NCBI GenBank assembly: GCA_025353435.1
Contig: JANXQR010000474.1
Coordinates: 1-5,543, forward strand
Direction of reading: 5' to 3'
Length of the DNA stretch: 5,543 bases
From: Acidobacteriota bacterium
GTDB lineage: Bacteria > Acidobacteriota > Terriglobia > Terriglobales > Acidobacteriaceae
Under the pieces are notes generated by a model. That model did not search any database, was not told the origin of the DNA, and saw nothing but the letters and a program-made list of their open reading frames with translations. The position numbers were made by a program, and so were the translations under genes. Positions 1-5,543 of this stretch are shown in pieces (the first letter of the stretch is position 1; every line of letters begins with the position of its first letter).

Positions 1-525
1 TTGCAGGCTGCCGCAGACAAGTTCGGCTGGGGGCGCATGAAATCCACGTCCGAGCGCGGCTTCGGTATTGCTTGCGGCGTAGACAAGGGAGGATACGTTG
101 CGACGTGCGCCGAAGTGGAGATCGATGCCGTTAGCAAGCGCGTGCGCATCCGCCGAGTTACTCAAGCCTGGGAATGCGGCGCCATCGTGAATCCTGACGG
201 TTTGCGCAACCAGCTTGCGGGTGCCATCGTTCAAGGTATCGGCGGTGCCCTTTTCGAGAGGATCCTCTTTTCCGACGGACGCATTCTGAACCCCCACTTT
301 GCGCAGTATCGAGTTCCCCGATTCAGCGATGCACCGCAGGTTGAGGTCGTGCTCATCGATCGTAAAGATCTGCCCTCTGCCGGCGCGGGCGAAACGGGCC
401 TCGTTGGGCTGGCGCCTGCGGTTGGCAATGCAATCTTTGCTGCCTCGGGGATACGTCTTCGCAACATGCCCATGGCGCTGCAAAGCGAGGTGCCGGGAGA
501 GCAAGATTCAGGTTTCCGGAGTTGA
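1..525 (+). CDS. Molybdopterin-binding subunit of xanthine dehydrogenase/aldehyde oxidase family, C-terminal part (5' truncated)
   Basis: The frame is open from the first base, so the TTG at base 1 is not a start and the gene begins upstream of the window. The visible 174 residues match the end of the second MoCo-binding domain of the large subunit. Seen: a glycine-rich GFGIACG segment (residues 21-27), the block CGAIVNPDGLRNQLAGAIVQ (59-78), the stretch NPHFAQYRVPRF (97-108) and GAGETGLVG (128-136). Glu131 in the last block corresponds to the catalytic base of this family (known from xanthine dehydrogenase and aldehyde oxidoreductase structures). The overall pattern is closest to isoquinoline 1-oxidoreductase beta-like proteins. 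Such enzymes hydroxylate N-heterocycles or aldehydes using a molybdenum cofactor, with electrons passing to a partner [2Fe-2S] subunit; the partner gene is not in view. The family is certain, the substrate is not. The 3' end looks natural, with about 12 poorly conserved residues after the domain. Confidence 0.93.
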   Translation: MQAAADKFGWGRMKSTSERGFGIACGVDKGGYVATCAEVEIDAVSKRVRIRRVTQAWECGAIVNPDGLRNQLAGAIVQGIGGALFERILFSDGRILNPHFAQYRVPRFSDAPQVEVVLIDRKDLPSAGAGETGLVGLAPAVGNAIFAASGIRLRNMPMALQSEVPGEQDSGFRS

Positions 526-665
526 CTGCCGCAATGCCGCACAATTGAAGTCCCAATCGGGGAATCAGCCAGAGAAATTCCGCGAGACAACCCGCCACTG
601 CACCCTCAGTGTGGACCGACAACGTTAAACGCCGCAGGGGTCCCGTAACCTTGTGCGCTCGTGCC

Positions 666-681
666 ACTGGATCACTGGATC
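666..681. repeat. Perfect 8-bp tandem duplication in a gene-poor stretch
   Basis: ACTGGATC occurs twice in direct succession. It lies in the non-coding stretch between the stop of the molybdoenzyme subunit (525) and the next plausible gene (about 785). Apart from this duplication I see no terminator hairpin with a T run, no RNA gene and no recognisable coding remnant in 526-784. The repeat is short enough to be chance or simple slippage. Confidence 0.3.
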
Positions 682-784
682 GGTCGCATGAATGAGTGGA
701 AACCCCTGTAAATATGTATGCAGTAGGGGACGCAGAAATCACGGCCAAGACATGAATCCATTGAGGGCGACGGATATTGGTTGT

Positions 785-1162
785 ATGGATAGGATTACGA
801 CCGCGATAATCACGGACCGACTCGGAGGTTCTCCCGAGCAGTGGACTTTCTTTGGCCAGTGCTTCGACGCAAGGGAACAAAACGGGCTGAAATGCGCAAT
901 CCTGCAACAGCAATCTCAATACTTCTTTACCTTAAAATCTGCGGACGGTGGTCCCGATCGCAGACTTATCAGTCTCGAAGCGATTTCGCTCTTCACGAAT
1001 CGCAACCCGGAACTGCACCGAATGTTGAAGGTCGGTGTTGCGTTCTTGAGCTCCAAAACGACGGATTCGATCGGCAAAAGAGGTGGCGCGAGAAGCGAGG
1101 TCTCAGCCACACGGAATCGACGGATTCAATTTCCCGCGCCCGAACGTAGGCGCGGATTATGA
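785..1162 (+). CDS. Small unrecognised protein upstream of the DUF429 gene
   Basis: The reading frame has normal-looking codon use and amino-acid composition and ends 12 bases before the DUF429 start, which supports a real gene. I do not recognise the family with confidence. From the ATG at 785 it would be 125 residues: a compact first part (residues 1 to about 85) with aromatic and hydrophobic positions (QWTFF, YFFTL, NPELHRML), then a basic, low-complexity tail rich in Arg that is probably disordered. There is no signal peptide or membrane segment. In-frame ATGs at 692 and 752 would give 156 or 136 residues. None of the three has a well-placed Shine-Dalgarno sequence, and I prefer 785 because the residues before it look unlike protein. 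The block after residue 35 (a Cys, then YFF.L, then an F...NPEL segment) faintly resembles small zinc-ribbon proteins with a C-x-x-C-G-x-x-I-x-Y motif, but the other cysteines are absent. It may be a diverged or dying gene. Confidence 0.45.
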   Translation: MDRITTAIITDRLGGSPEQWTFFGQCFDAREQNGLKCAILQQQSQYFFTLKSADGGPDRRLISLEAISLFTNRNPELHRMLKVGVAFLSSKTTDSIGKRGGARSEVSATRNRRIQFPAPERRRGL

Positions 1163-1165
1163 GGA
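1161..1165 (+). promoter_or_regulatory. Ribosome binding site of the DUF429 gene
   Basis: GAGGA lies nine bases before the ATG at 1175 and overlaps the stop codon (1160-1162) of the upstream small ORF. This supports the 1175 start and allows translational coupling of the two genes. Confidence 0.55.
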
Positions 1166-1174
1166 CGGGGGCTA

Positions 1175-1885
1175 ATGCTGATCAGCGATGAGAAGTCGGG
1201 GCCGTTCGTGGCAGGGGCGGATGGCTGCTCCTCCGGCTGGGTGGCACTCATCCTCAATGTGCGCACGGGAGCGTCGTCGGTACAACTTACGGATGTTGCC
1301 TCGTGGATCCGCGAAAGACCTGATGGCCTTGCGATGCTTGCGATTGACATCCCGATAGGGTTAATTGATGGGACGCGACCTTGCGATAGCGCTGCACGGA
1401 AGTTATTAGGCCTCCCACGCTGCTGCAGTGTATTCCCGGCGCCATGCCGTGCCACGATTCTGCCGGCCTCGTATCCCGACGGAAGCGCGGTCAACTTTGC
1501 GATAACCGGCAAGAAACTCAGCAAACAAACGTGGGCGATCGGCCCAAAGATTAAAGAGATTGACGACGTCATCCAGCCGGATCACCAGGCATGGGTATAC
1601 GAAGTTCACCCTGAGGTCTCGTTCTGGCGCCTGAACAACGGCAGGGCAATGAAGTGTTCCAAATCAAGGCCTGCGGGTCGAGAGGAGCGCCGGTCCGTTC
1701 TATCGCGGCAGTTCCCGGAAATTGACCGGCATATCGCTCAGCGACCCAAGGGCGTTGGCGTCGATGATGTACTCGACGCGGCAGTCGCAGCATGGTCAGC
1801 CATGCGTTTGTGGGAAGGCTCCGCCGAGATGGTCTGCGCCGCCGGGCTGGACAACCGGGAGCTAAGGGTGGCCATTCATTATTGA
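1175..1885 (+). CDS. DUF429 family protein (predicted RNase H-like nuclease)
   Basis: This 236-residue protein has the usual DUF429 length and the family blocks in order: GADGCSSGW (residues 14-22), AIDIPIGL (56-63), the R-x-CD-x-x-AR segment (68-75), CSVFPAP (84-90), TGKKLSKQTW (111-120) followed by the PKIKEID stretch (124-130), EVHPEVSF (143-150), and DDVLDAAVAAWSA (197-209). DUF429 proteins are predicted to have an RNase H-like fold. Asp16, Asp58, Glu147 and the acidic pair Asp197/Asp198 are the natural candidates for metal binding, by analogy with that fold. The cellular role is not established for the family. No signal peptide or membrane helix is seen, so it is likely cytoplasmic. Start choice is supported by GAGGA at a nine-base spacing. 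It follows the small ORF by 12 bases and may share its transcript. It looks complete and undamaged. Confidence 0.9.
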   Translation: MLISDEKSGPFVAGADGCSSGWVALILNVRTGASSVQLTDVASWIRERPDGLAMLAIDIPIGLIDGTRPCDSAARKLLGLPRCCSVFPAPCRATILPASYPDGSAVNFAITGKKLSKQTWAIGPKIKEIDDVIQPDHQAWVYEVHPEVSFWRLNNGRAMKCSKSRPAGREERRSVLSRQFPEIDRHIAQRPKGVGVDDVLDAAVAAWSAMRLWEGSAEMVCAAGLDNRELRVAIHY

Positions 1886-2113
1886 GGTTCCAATGCAGGT
1901 CAGTTCATCCGGGGCTCCCGACAGAACTGGAAGAATGCGGAGAGAACAATCTTAGGCCGCGGGTTTGAAAACACGATTCGATCGCCGGTCACGAAATCGC
2001 CGCAACAGGTACACGACGAATTTCACCATTCGTTTGTCAACTGTCGATTGTTCTTTATCCGGAACCAAATCGCGAGCAGTCTTTGGTAACATCCACGGGA
2101 CTGCAATAACCAC
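1886..2113. other. Intergenic stretch with no supported gene
   Basis: No RNA gene, clear terminator or coding remnant is seen between the DUF429 stop and the Shine-Dalgarno sequence of the oxidoreductase. TTGTCA at 2034-2039 resembles a -35 box, but the only nearby -10-like hexamer (TTTATC, 2054-2059) is too close at 14 bases. I do not call a promoter. The reverse strand is open across 1952-2122, but that frame continues as a shadow of the oxidoreductase gene. Confidence 0.5.
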
Positions 2114-2118
2114 AGGAG
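2114..2118 (+). promoter_or_regulatory. Ribosome binding site of the Gfo/Idh/MocA gene
   Basis: AGGAG ends four bases before the ATG at 2123 and 13 bases before the in-frame ATG at 2132. Neither spacing is ideal. The second start would give the N-terminus MPNRRSF, the common arrangement in Tat-signalled homologues, so the start is uncertain by three codons. Confidence 0.6.
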
Positions 2119-2122
2119 TGCC

Positions 2123-3295
2123 ATGATCTACATGCCTAATCGTCGCAGCTTTCTCATCGCAGGTGGACTTACCGCCCTCGCCTCCACAAAAATCTTCGGA
2201 GCGAATGACCGAGTTCGGATCGGTGTGATCGGGGCTGGGGGTCGTATGCGACAACTGCTCAACTCGGCCGAGAATACGGGCGTCCCCTTTGAGATCGCGT
2301 CGGCGTGCGATGTGTACACGCCGCGACGCGACGAGGTGAAGACGCGACCGAGCGCGACCGCGGCAACAACCTGCGGGGATTACAGCCAGGTGCTCGACGA
2401 CAAGAACCTCGATGCCGTGATCATCGCAACCCCGGACCATTGGCACGTTCGGATTGCCGCAGCGGCGCTGGCCGCGGGCAAAGATGTATATCTGGAAAAG
2501 CCCGTGACGCATACCCTCGAAGAGGGGGAGGCGCTTCAGAAGAGTGTTCGATCAAGCCGGCAGATATTGCAGTGCGGAATGCAGCAGAGAAGCTGGACCC
2601 ACTTCCGCAACGCGGTAGACCTCATCCAGGGTGGCGCGCTCGGCCAGGTAACACAAGTGCGGACATATTGGTGGCAAAACTACGGCTCGAATTGGGTGCC
2701 GAAACCGGTTGACGTTGCGCAGCTTGACTGGAAGCAGTGGCTCGGCGGAGCGCCGGACCAGCCTTTCACCCTGGAGAAGTACAACCGCTGGCGTTGGTTC
2801 TGGAACTTCGGCGGCGGGGCCATGACGGACTTGTTCACGCACTGGATTGACGTCGCGCAATGGGCGATGAAATCGGACCAGCCGACGATGGCGGTGATGT
2901 TGGGTGACAAATACATGTTCAAGGAATGGGAGTGTCCGGACACCATCCAGGCAGCCTTCCGCTATCCGGGTTTCGATGTCGTCTACGAGGGCATGATGAG
3001 CTCGTCGATCGATGATGGAGGCCTCGAGTTTCGGGGTACGGACGCGACGCTGAAAATCACCCGTGCGGGAATGAGTATCTTTCACGAGAATGTGAAGGGT
3101 GATCGGAATCCCGTACTGAAGGAAGAAAGCTTCGAGGACGGGACCACGCCGCACATGAGGAACTTCTTCGATTGCGTCAAGTCGCGCAAGGAGCCGAATG
3201 CACCTGTCGAGGCAGGAATCGCAGCGGCGAGGGCGGGCCACATTGGAAACCTGGCGTACCATCGCGGCGGAATGACCCCTTGGCCGGCGAAGTAG
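2123..3295 (+). CDS. Gfo/Idh/MocA family oxidoreductase with twin-arginine signal
   Basis: This is a complete 390-residue protein. Residues 1-27 form a Tat-type signal: NRRSFLIAGG, then a short hydrophobic stretch ending at IFGA, so it is probably exported folded with its cofactor to the periplasm. The Rossmann NAD(P)-binding domain follows: VRIGVIGAGGRM (31-42), where the third glycine of GxGxxG is Met42, then TPDHWH (103-108) and the family signature YLEKPVTH (123-130), with Lys126 the usual catalytic/substrate lysine. The C-terminal alpha/beta domain carries GGGAMTDLFTHWIDVAQW (230-247), where His240 and Asp243 are likely active-site positions. Family members oxidise or epimerise sugars and sugar derivatives; this substrate is unknown. 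Secreted paralogues of this type are common in Acidobacteriota and Planctomycetota (general knowledge). It stands alone, with no same-strand partner downstream. The stop codon directly abuts decayed foreign-looking sequence, but the ending appears normal. Confidence 0.93.
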   Translation: MIYMPNRRSFLIAGGLTALASTKIFGANDRVRIGVIGAGGRMRQLLNSAENTGVPFEIASACDVYTPRRDEVKTRPSATAATTCGDYSQVLDDKNLDAVIIATPDHWHVRIAAAALAAGKDVYLEKPVTHTLEEGEALQKSVRSSRQILQCGMQQRSWTHFRNAVDLIQGGALGQVTQVRTYWWQNYGSNWVPKPVDVAQLDWKQWLGGAPDQPFTLEKYNRWRWFWNFGGGAMTDLFTHWIDVAQWAMKSDQPTMAVMLGDKYMFKEWECPDTIQAAFRYPGFDVVYEGMMSSSIDDGGLEFRGTDATLKITRAGMSIFHENVKGDRNPVLKEESFEDGTTPHMRNFFDCVKSRKEPNAPVEAGIAAARAGHIGNLAYHRGGMTPWPAK

Positions 3296-3719
3296 TTGGG
3301 CAGAACGGTGATGGTCACGTTGGCGGTGGTGAAGAGCGCCTGCCGTCCGAGGCAGCGTAGGTGAAGCTGTCGGTGCCGATGAAGCCTACCTTGGGCCCGT
3401 AGACGAATGAACCGTCGAGCGTGAGGCTGCCACAGGTGGGAGGATTGATCAGGACCGCGGTGATGGGATCGCCGTCGGGGTTCTTGTCGTTGGCGAGCAC
3501 ACCCTGTGCGCCCGCTACCTGAGGATGCCCGCCTCGACCACCGAGTAGCTGTCATGGGCGGCTTGGTGGGGAGTCGAGCTGGGTGACATTGAGAGTAACA
3601 GGGGCCGAGATGGACGTATGCTCTCCGACGGAGAGCGAGTAGGTAAAGCTGTCCTGGCCAATGAATCCCGCCGCGGGGTCGTATGATACGGCGAATTCAG
3701 AGGAAGACGGAATTTGAAA
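3296..3719 (-). pseudogene. Decayed fragment of an Ig-like/tandem-95 repeat surface protein
   Basis: Read on the - strand across three frameshifts, this gives about one and a half bacterial Ig-like (cadherin-like, tandem-95) repeats. From the 5' side (3719 downwards): FAVSYDPAAGFIGQDSFTYS, then APVTLNV and a linker, in one frame. After a shift near 3555-3575 comes HDSYSVVEAGIL. After a shift near 3516-3520 comes GVLANDKNPDGDPITAVL, then GSLTLDGSFVYGPKVGFIG and TDSFTYAASDG. After a shift near 3338-3342 comes LFTTANVTITVLPN. The pairs GFIGxDSFTY and VLANDxxPDGDP are hallmarks of these repeats, which occur in very large secreted or surface adhesin-like proteins. No start codon, signal or full-length frame remains, so this is a fragment. 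Its last recognisable codon ends at 3295, on the stop codon of the opposing oxidoreductase. Sequencing errors could mimic the frameshifts, but the missing ends argue for a true remnant. Confidence 0.75.
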
Positions 3720-3741
3720 ATGATTGCGATGAAGGCGTCAG

Positions 3742-3782
3742 GGCCAGCAATCCTCTTGAACGCACCTGCGTTTACGCTGGCC
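3742..3782. repeat. Nested inverted repeats able to form a bulged hairpin
   Basis: The outer arms are GGCCAGC (3742-3748) and GCTGGCC (3776-3782). The inner arms are AACGCA (3759-3764) and TGCGTT (3767-3772) around a two-base centre. Ten unpaired bases on one side and three on the other would form an asymmetric bulge. It lies on the 3' side of the transposase-like tail on the - strand and before the Ig-like remnant. It could be part of a mobile-element end or a transcript-end structure, but no U run follows. Confidence 0.4.
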
Positions 3783-3822
3783 GTGCGAACTCATTCCCAA
3801 TTCAACCACGGGGAGGTAACAC

Positions 3823-3924
3823 TCAGGCTGCAAGCTCGTAACGATGATGCAGGCCACCCATGCGTGGCATTGAGACGATGTGGCTACCGTCTTCGCGGAT
3901 CTCGTTGGCGTGTTCCTGATCCCC
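3823..3924 (-). pseudogene. C-terminal remnant resembling a transposase/integrase tail
   Basis: The last 33 codons of a - strand frame, ending with TGA at 3823-3825, read GDQEHANEIREDG, then IVSMPRMGGLHHRYELAA. A closing xLGGLxxxY-type block followed by Ala-Ala is familiar from the extreme C-termini of IS-type integrase-core transposases (recognition from memory, not a search). No catalytic DDE region is present, so at most the 3' tip of an element survives. The same frame runs upstream without a stop into chain-length-determinant-like sequence, and the boundary near 3924 is my estimate. It may instead be an unrelated C-terminus. Confidence 0.35.
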
Positions 3925-4185
3925 AAGGTATCCCTGTAACCCCACTTTTGGAACACTATTGGGATTGATTTGGATGCGCGATAAACTCATAGAGCTGTTT
4001 GGTCCGAAAAGAGTAGACGGCCGCAGACGCGAACGAAAAGATAGTGATTGCAAGAATAACGAAGCGCTGTTTCACCACACGCGCCAAACGTCCATCCGGG
4101 AGAGTCTCTCCTCCGCTGGCGCGATCATCGCCGGGTTGGTGGCTAGTCTATGGGGTTGCTGCTCAGACTGAGGCTCAAGTGGCAA
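3925..4185 (-). pseudogene. Broken N-terminus of a Wzz-type chain-length determinant (exopolysaccharide)
   Basis: Translated on the - strand from the TTG at 4185-4183, the first frame reads LPLEPQSEQQP and on to AEERLSRMDVWRV, then hits TGA at 4074-4072. A shift at the GTGTGG tract (about 4075-4080) restores RVVKQRFVILAITIFSFASA followed by AVYSFRTKQLYE. This is a positively charged residue group, one membrane helix and the YSFRxxxLYE exit typical of Wzz/polysaccharide co-polymerase N-termini. A second shift near 3985-3990 restores SLSRIQINPNSVPKVGLQGYL, matching the first periplasmic strand (SRIxINP). Everything beyond is missing: the coiled-coil body, the second membrane helix and any tyrosine-kinase domain. 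Intact proteins of this family sit in the inner membrane and set polysaccharide chain length. The glycosyltransferase upstream on the same strand fits an exopolysaccharide operon. The protein cannot be functional as read. Confidence 0.65.
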
Positions 4186-4190
4186 TTACA

Positions 4191-4195
4191 CTCCT
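4191..4195 (-). promoter_or_regulatory. Ribosome binding site of the broken Wzz-like gene
   Basis: On the - strand AGGAG is followed after five bases by TTG (4185-4183). The frame is closed by TAA directly upstream of the TTG (4188-4186), so this is the only well-supported start. The intact signal shows that the real 5' end of the gene is preserved here. Confidence 0.55.
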
Positions 4196-4492
4196 GAGTT
4201 TGTGTAGCGAGGTCCACTTGTTCACTTTTTCCCCCAGCCTCGGACGACCCTGCATGCGTTTCCGACTGGCTGTGCTTTTGAAAAACGGATTTCCCTTTTT
4301 CAGAACCGAGTTGATTCTACTGGGACGAGTAACAATGCAAACTAACCCTCGTGTACTTCGCGAGTTCCCAGATTTGTACCATTCGCTTTTCGATGTCAGG
4401 TTGTGGGTGAGTCAGCATGTCAAGCACGCCCCGTATGAGGCGTCGCCTCGCGCGCTGCGATAAATGTCTCGGGAAAACCCTTGAATCGTATG
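4196..4492. other. Non-coding gap between the glycosyltransferase and the Wzz-like remnant
   Basis: I see no gene on either strand in these 297 bases. The + strand frame 4044-4463 has no recognisable protein and is antisense to the Wzz remnant. There are two weak inverted repeats: TGAAAAA (4279-4285) with TTTTTCA (4296-4302), and GAGGCGTCGCCTC (4437-4449). Either could take part in ending transcripts from the glycosyltransferase, but neither is a GC-rich stem followed by a T run. The leader of the Wzz-like gene must start in this stretch or further upstream; no convincing promoter was found. Confidence 0.5.
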
Positions 4493-5543
4493 TCAAATTC
4501 TCGCCGTCTTAGCCGCCAGATTTGCCGCGGCAAATACCCTGTTAATCGCGATCGCTGCCCGGTGCATGCCATACCGATTCACGAAGCTCGGCCGTGCTCG
4601 AGCAGCCATCGCCCGTCGCTCCTCAATAGGCAGTTCCAACCACCGGAGCAGAAGTCGCTCTGTGCCCTCGAGCGTGTCTTCACCCACCAGGCCCACTCTA
4701 TCGGCCTCGATGTCCGGCCAGATATTCACTTGATTGCTGATGAGCACGGGACGGCCTACTGCCAGCGCTTCCACAACTGCGATCCCGAAATTCTCCTGGT
4801 GCGAAGGCAGCACAAATGCGTCGCAGGCTCGAATTGCGCCCCACTTGATGTCGCCTCCAATGAAGCCGGGCCAATGCACCCTTCCTCCGATGCCGCGCTG
4901 GGCCGCCAATCGTTGTAGTTTTCCCTGCAGGCCCGCCTGGTCTGGGCCAGCAATCACTAACTCAACGTCCGGTGCCTGGGATGCTACTTTGGCGAATGCC
5001 TCAATCAGCAGATCACAGCCCTTCTTTTCGTGGATGCGCGCCAAAAACAGCAGGAATTGGCGCCCTCGAAGTTGTGGCAACACAGCATAAAAAGCTTCGA
5101 TCTGTTTTGCGTGATTCGGATCTGAATCTTCGGGATCGTTTATGCCATACGGAACAACCACACTAGCCCATTCGCTCTTCTTGAAGCTTTGCTTAGCCAG
5201 GTCCCGTTCCGCATCGGTCGTAAAAAAAACAGCCGTGGCATCGTGGAGGACCGCATGCTGGACTGGCCAATAAACCCACTTCTTGAGATGCTTGAGGGGG
5301 TACTTCTTGTTGAACCAGGGATCAAGCGCACCGTGGACAAAGACCCCGTATGGCTTTTTGACCTGGCGAGCGGCGGAACGGGTCGCTATCCCCGGAAACG
5401 TCCAAATCCCGTTCATCACGATGCCATCAAAACGATGGACATTTCTGTGCAACCAACGCCAGAGCCGTGGCGAAAAACAATATCGCCCGAGATAGTGCTG
5501 CCCAAGCGCATGGACTGTGCAGGAAATGTCAGCCAGAAAAGGC
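4493..5543 (-). CDS. GT4-family glycosyltransferase (5' end outside the window)
   Basis: The frame ends with TGA at 4495-4493 and stays open to the window edge, giving 349 visible residues plus a missing N-terminus. The TTG at 5452 is therefore an internal codon: 30 coherent residues precede it, including the stretch SCTVHALGQHYLGRY. Features, numbered from that TTG: the acceptor-side (Glyco_transf_4-like) half ends with PYGVFVHGALDPWF (34-47). The Glycos_transf_1 half contains FLLFLARIHEKKGCDLLIEAF (133-153), VELVIAGP (163-170), VHWPGFI (192-198) and the E-x7-E motif ENFGIAVVE (Glu220 and Glu228), which in retaining GT4 enzymes binds the nucleotide-sugar. It likely transfers a sugar onto a lipid-linked intermediate at the cytoplasmic face of the membrane during exopolysaccharide or O-antigen assembly. 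Donor and acceptor are unknown. A Wzz-like remnant lies downstream on the same strand. No internal damage is seen. Confidence 0.92.
   Translation of the reverse strand, partial: PFLADISCTVHALGQHYLGRYCFSPRLWRWLHRNVHRFDGIVMNGIWTFPGIATRSAARQVKKPYGVFVHGALDPWFNKKYPLKHLKKWVYWPVQHAVLHDATAVFFTTDAERDLAKQSFKKSEWASVVVPYGINDPEDSDPNHAKQIEAFYAVLPQLRGRQFLLFLARIHEKKGCDLLIEAFAKVASQAPDVELVIAGPDQAGLQGKLQRLAAQRGIGGRVHWPGFIGGDIKWGAIRACDAFVLPSHQENFGIAVVEALAVGRPVLISNQVNIWPDIEADRVGLVGEDTLEGTERLLLRWLELPIEERRAMAARARPSFVNRYGMHRAAIAINRVFAAANLAAKTARI

Noticed and set aside
353..919. 188-codon open frame on the - strand across the molybdoenzyme end and the gap
   Set aside because: Its C-terminal part is antisense to conserved molybdopterin-domain codons and the rest resembles no protein; no supporting start signal was seen.
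2034..2059. TTGTCA and TTTATC as a promoter for the oxidoreductase
   Set aside because: The spacing of 14 bases is too short and the -10 match is poor.
1952..2122. Open - strand frame in the gap before the oxidoreductase, with a basic C-terminus
   Set aside because: It is the tail of a frame mostly antisense to the oxidoreductase and has no independent start or motif.
2552..3262. 236-codon open frame on the - strand opposite the oxidoreductase
   Set aside because: It lies wholly inside a convincing gene on the other strand, is Arg/His/Pro-rich and has no recognisable motif. It is a shadow frame.
3714..3968. 84-codon + strand frame
   Set aside because: It has no recognisable motif and overlaps the transposase-like tail and inverted repeat read from the other strand.
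4279..4302. TGAAAAA/TTTTTCA inverted repeat as a terminator of the glycosyltransferase
   Set aside because: The stem is AT-rich with a ten-base loop and no following T run on the - strand, so it is too weak to call.
4437..4449. GAGGCGTCGCCTC palindrome as operator or terminator
   Set aside because: It has only a five-base stem with a three-base loop, no T run, and no regulator to link it to.
4044..4463. 139-codon + strand frame
   Set aside because: It is antisense to the Wzz-like remnant and has unprotein-like composition; the - strand reading across frameshifts explains the first part better.
1..5543. CRISPR array, tRNA or rRNA genes, riboswitch, defence system
   Set aside because: No regularly spaced repeats, cloverleaf patterns or rRNA-like stretches were seen, and no gene here is a recognised defence component. 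DUF429 alone does not justify such a claim.

Overview
The window looks like a piece of a moderately GC-rich bacterial chromosome. An Acidobacteriota-like soil bacterium (Solibacter/Bryobacter type) is the best guess. That guess rests on the Tat-signalled Gfo/Idh/MocA oxidoreductase, the tandem-95-type Ig-like remnant and the exopolysaccharide genes. It is inference; no marker gene is present.

Left half, + strand (1-3295). The window opens inside the C-terminal part of a molybdopterin-binding xanthine dehydrogenase/aldehyde oxidase family subunit (1-525). A short gene-poor stretch follows. Next come a small unrecognised ORF (about 785-1162) and, 12 bases further on, a well-conserved DUF429 protein (1175-1885); these two could be co-transcribed. 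After 237 non-coding bases there is a complete Gfo/Idh/MocA oxidoreductase with a twin-arginine signal (2123-3295). These genes have no obvious common pathway.

Middle (3296-4195). No intact gene is visible here. Reading the - strand across frames shows three kinds of decayed coding sequence. About 1.5 Ig-like/tandem-95 repeats interrupted by three frameshifts begin right at the oxidoreductase stop codon (3296-3719). A tail resembling the C-terminus of a transposase/integrase lies at about 3823-3924. The N-terminus of a Wzz-type chain-length determinant (about 3925-4185) has a TTG start with a good Shine-Dalgarno sequence and two frameshifts. The last two lie in one continuous frame, which suggests an insertion or recombination junction.

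Right end, - strand (4493-5543). A GT4-family glycosyltransferase runs off the window edge; its 5' end is outside. With the Wzz remnant downstream of it, this suggests the edge of an exopolysaccharide locus whose 3' end has been broken by insertion and decay. The two gene sets converge on the debris.

I did not find a convincing new biological system. The most informative content is the chain of fossils at 3296-4195, which simple single-frame ORF calling would miss or misread.
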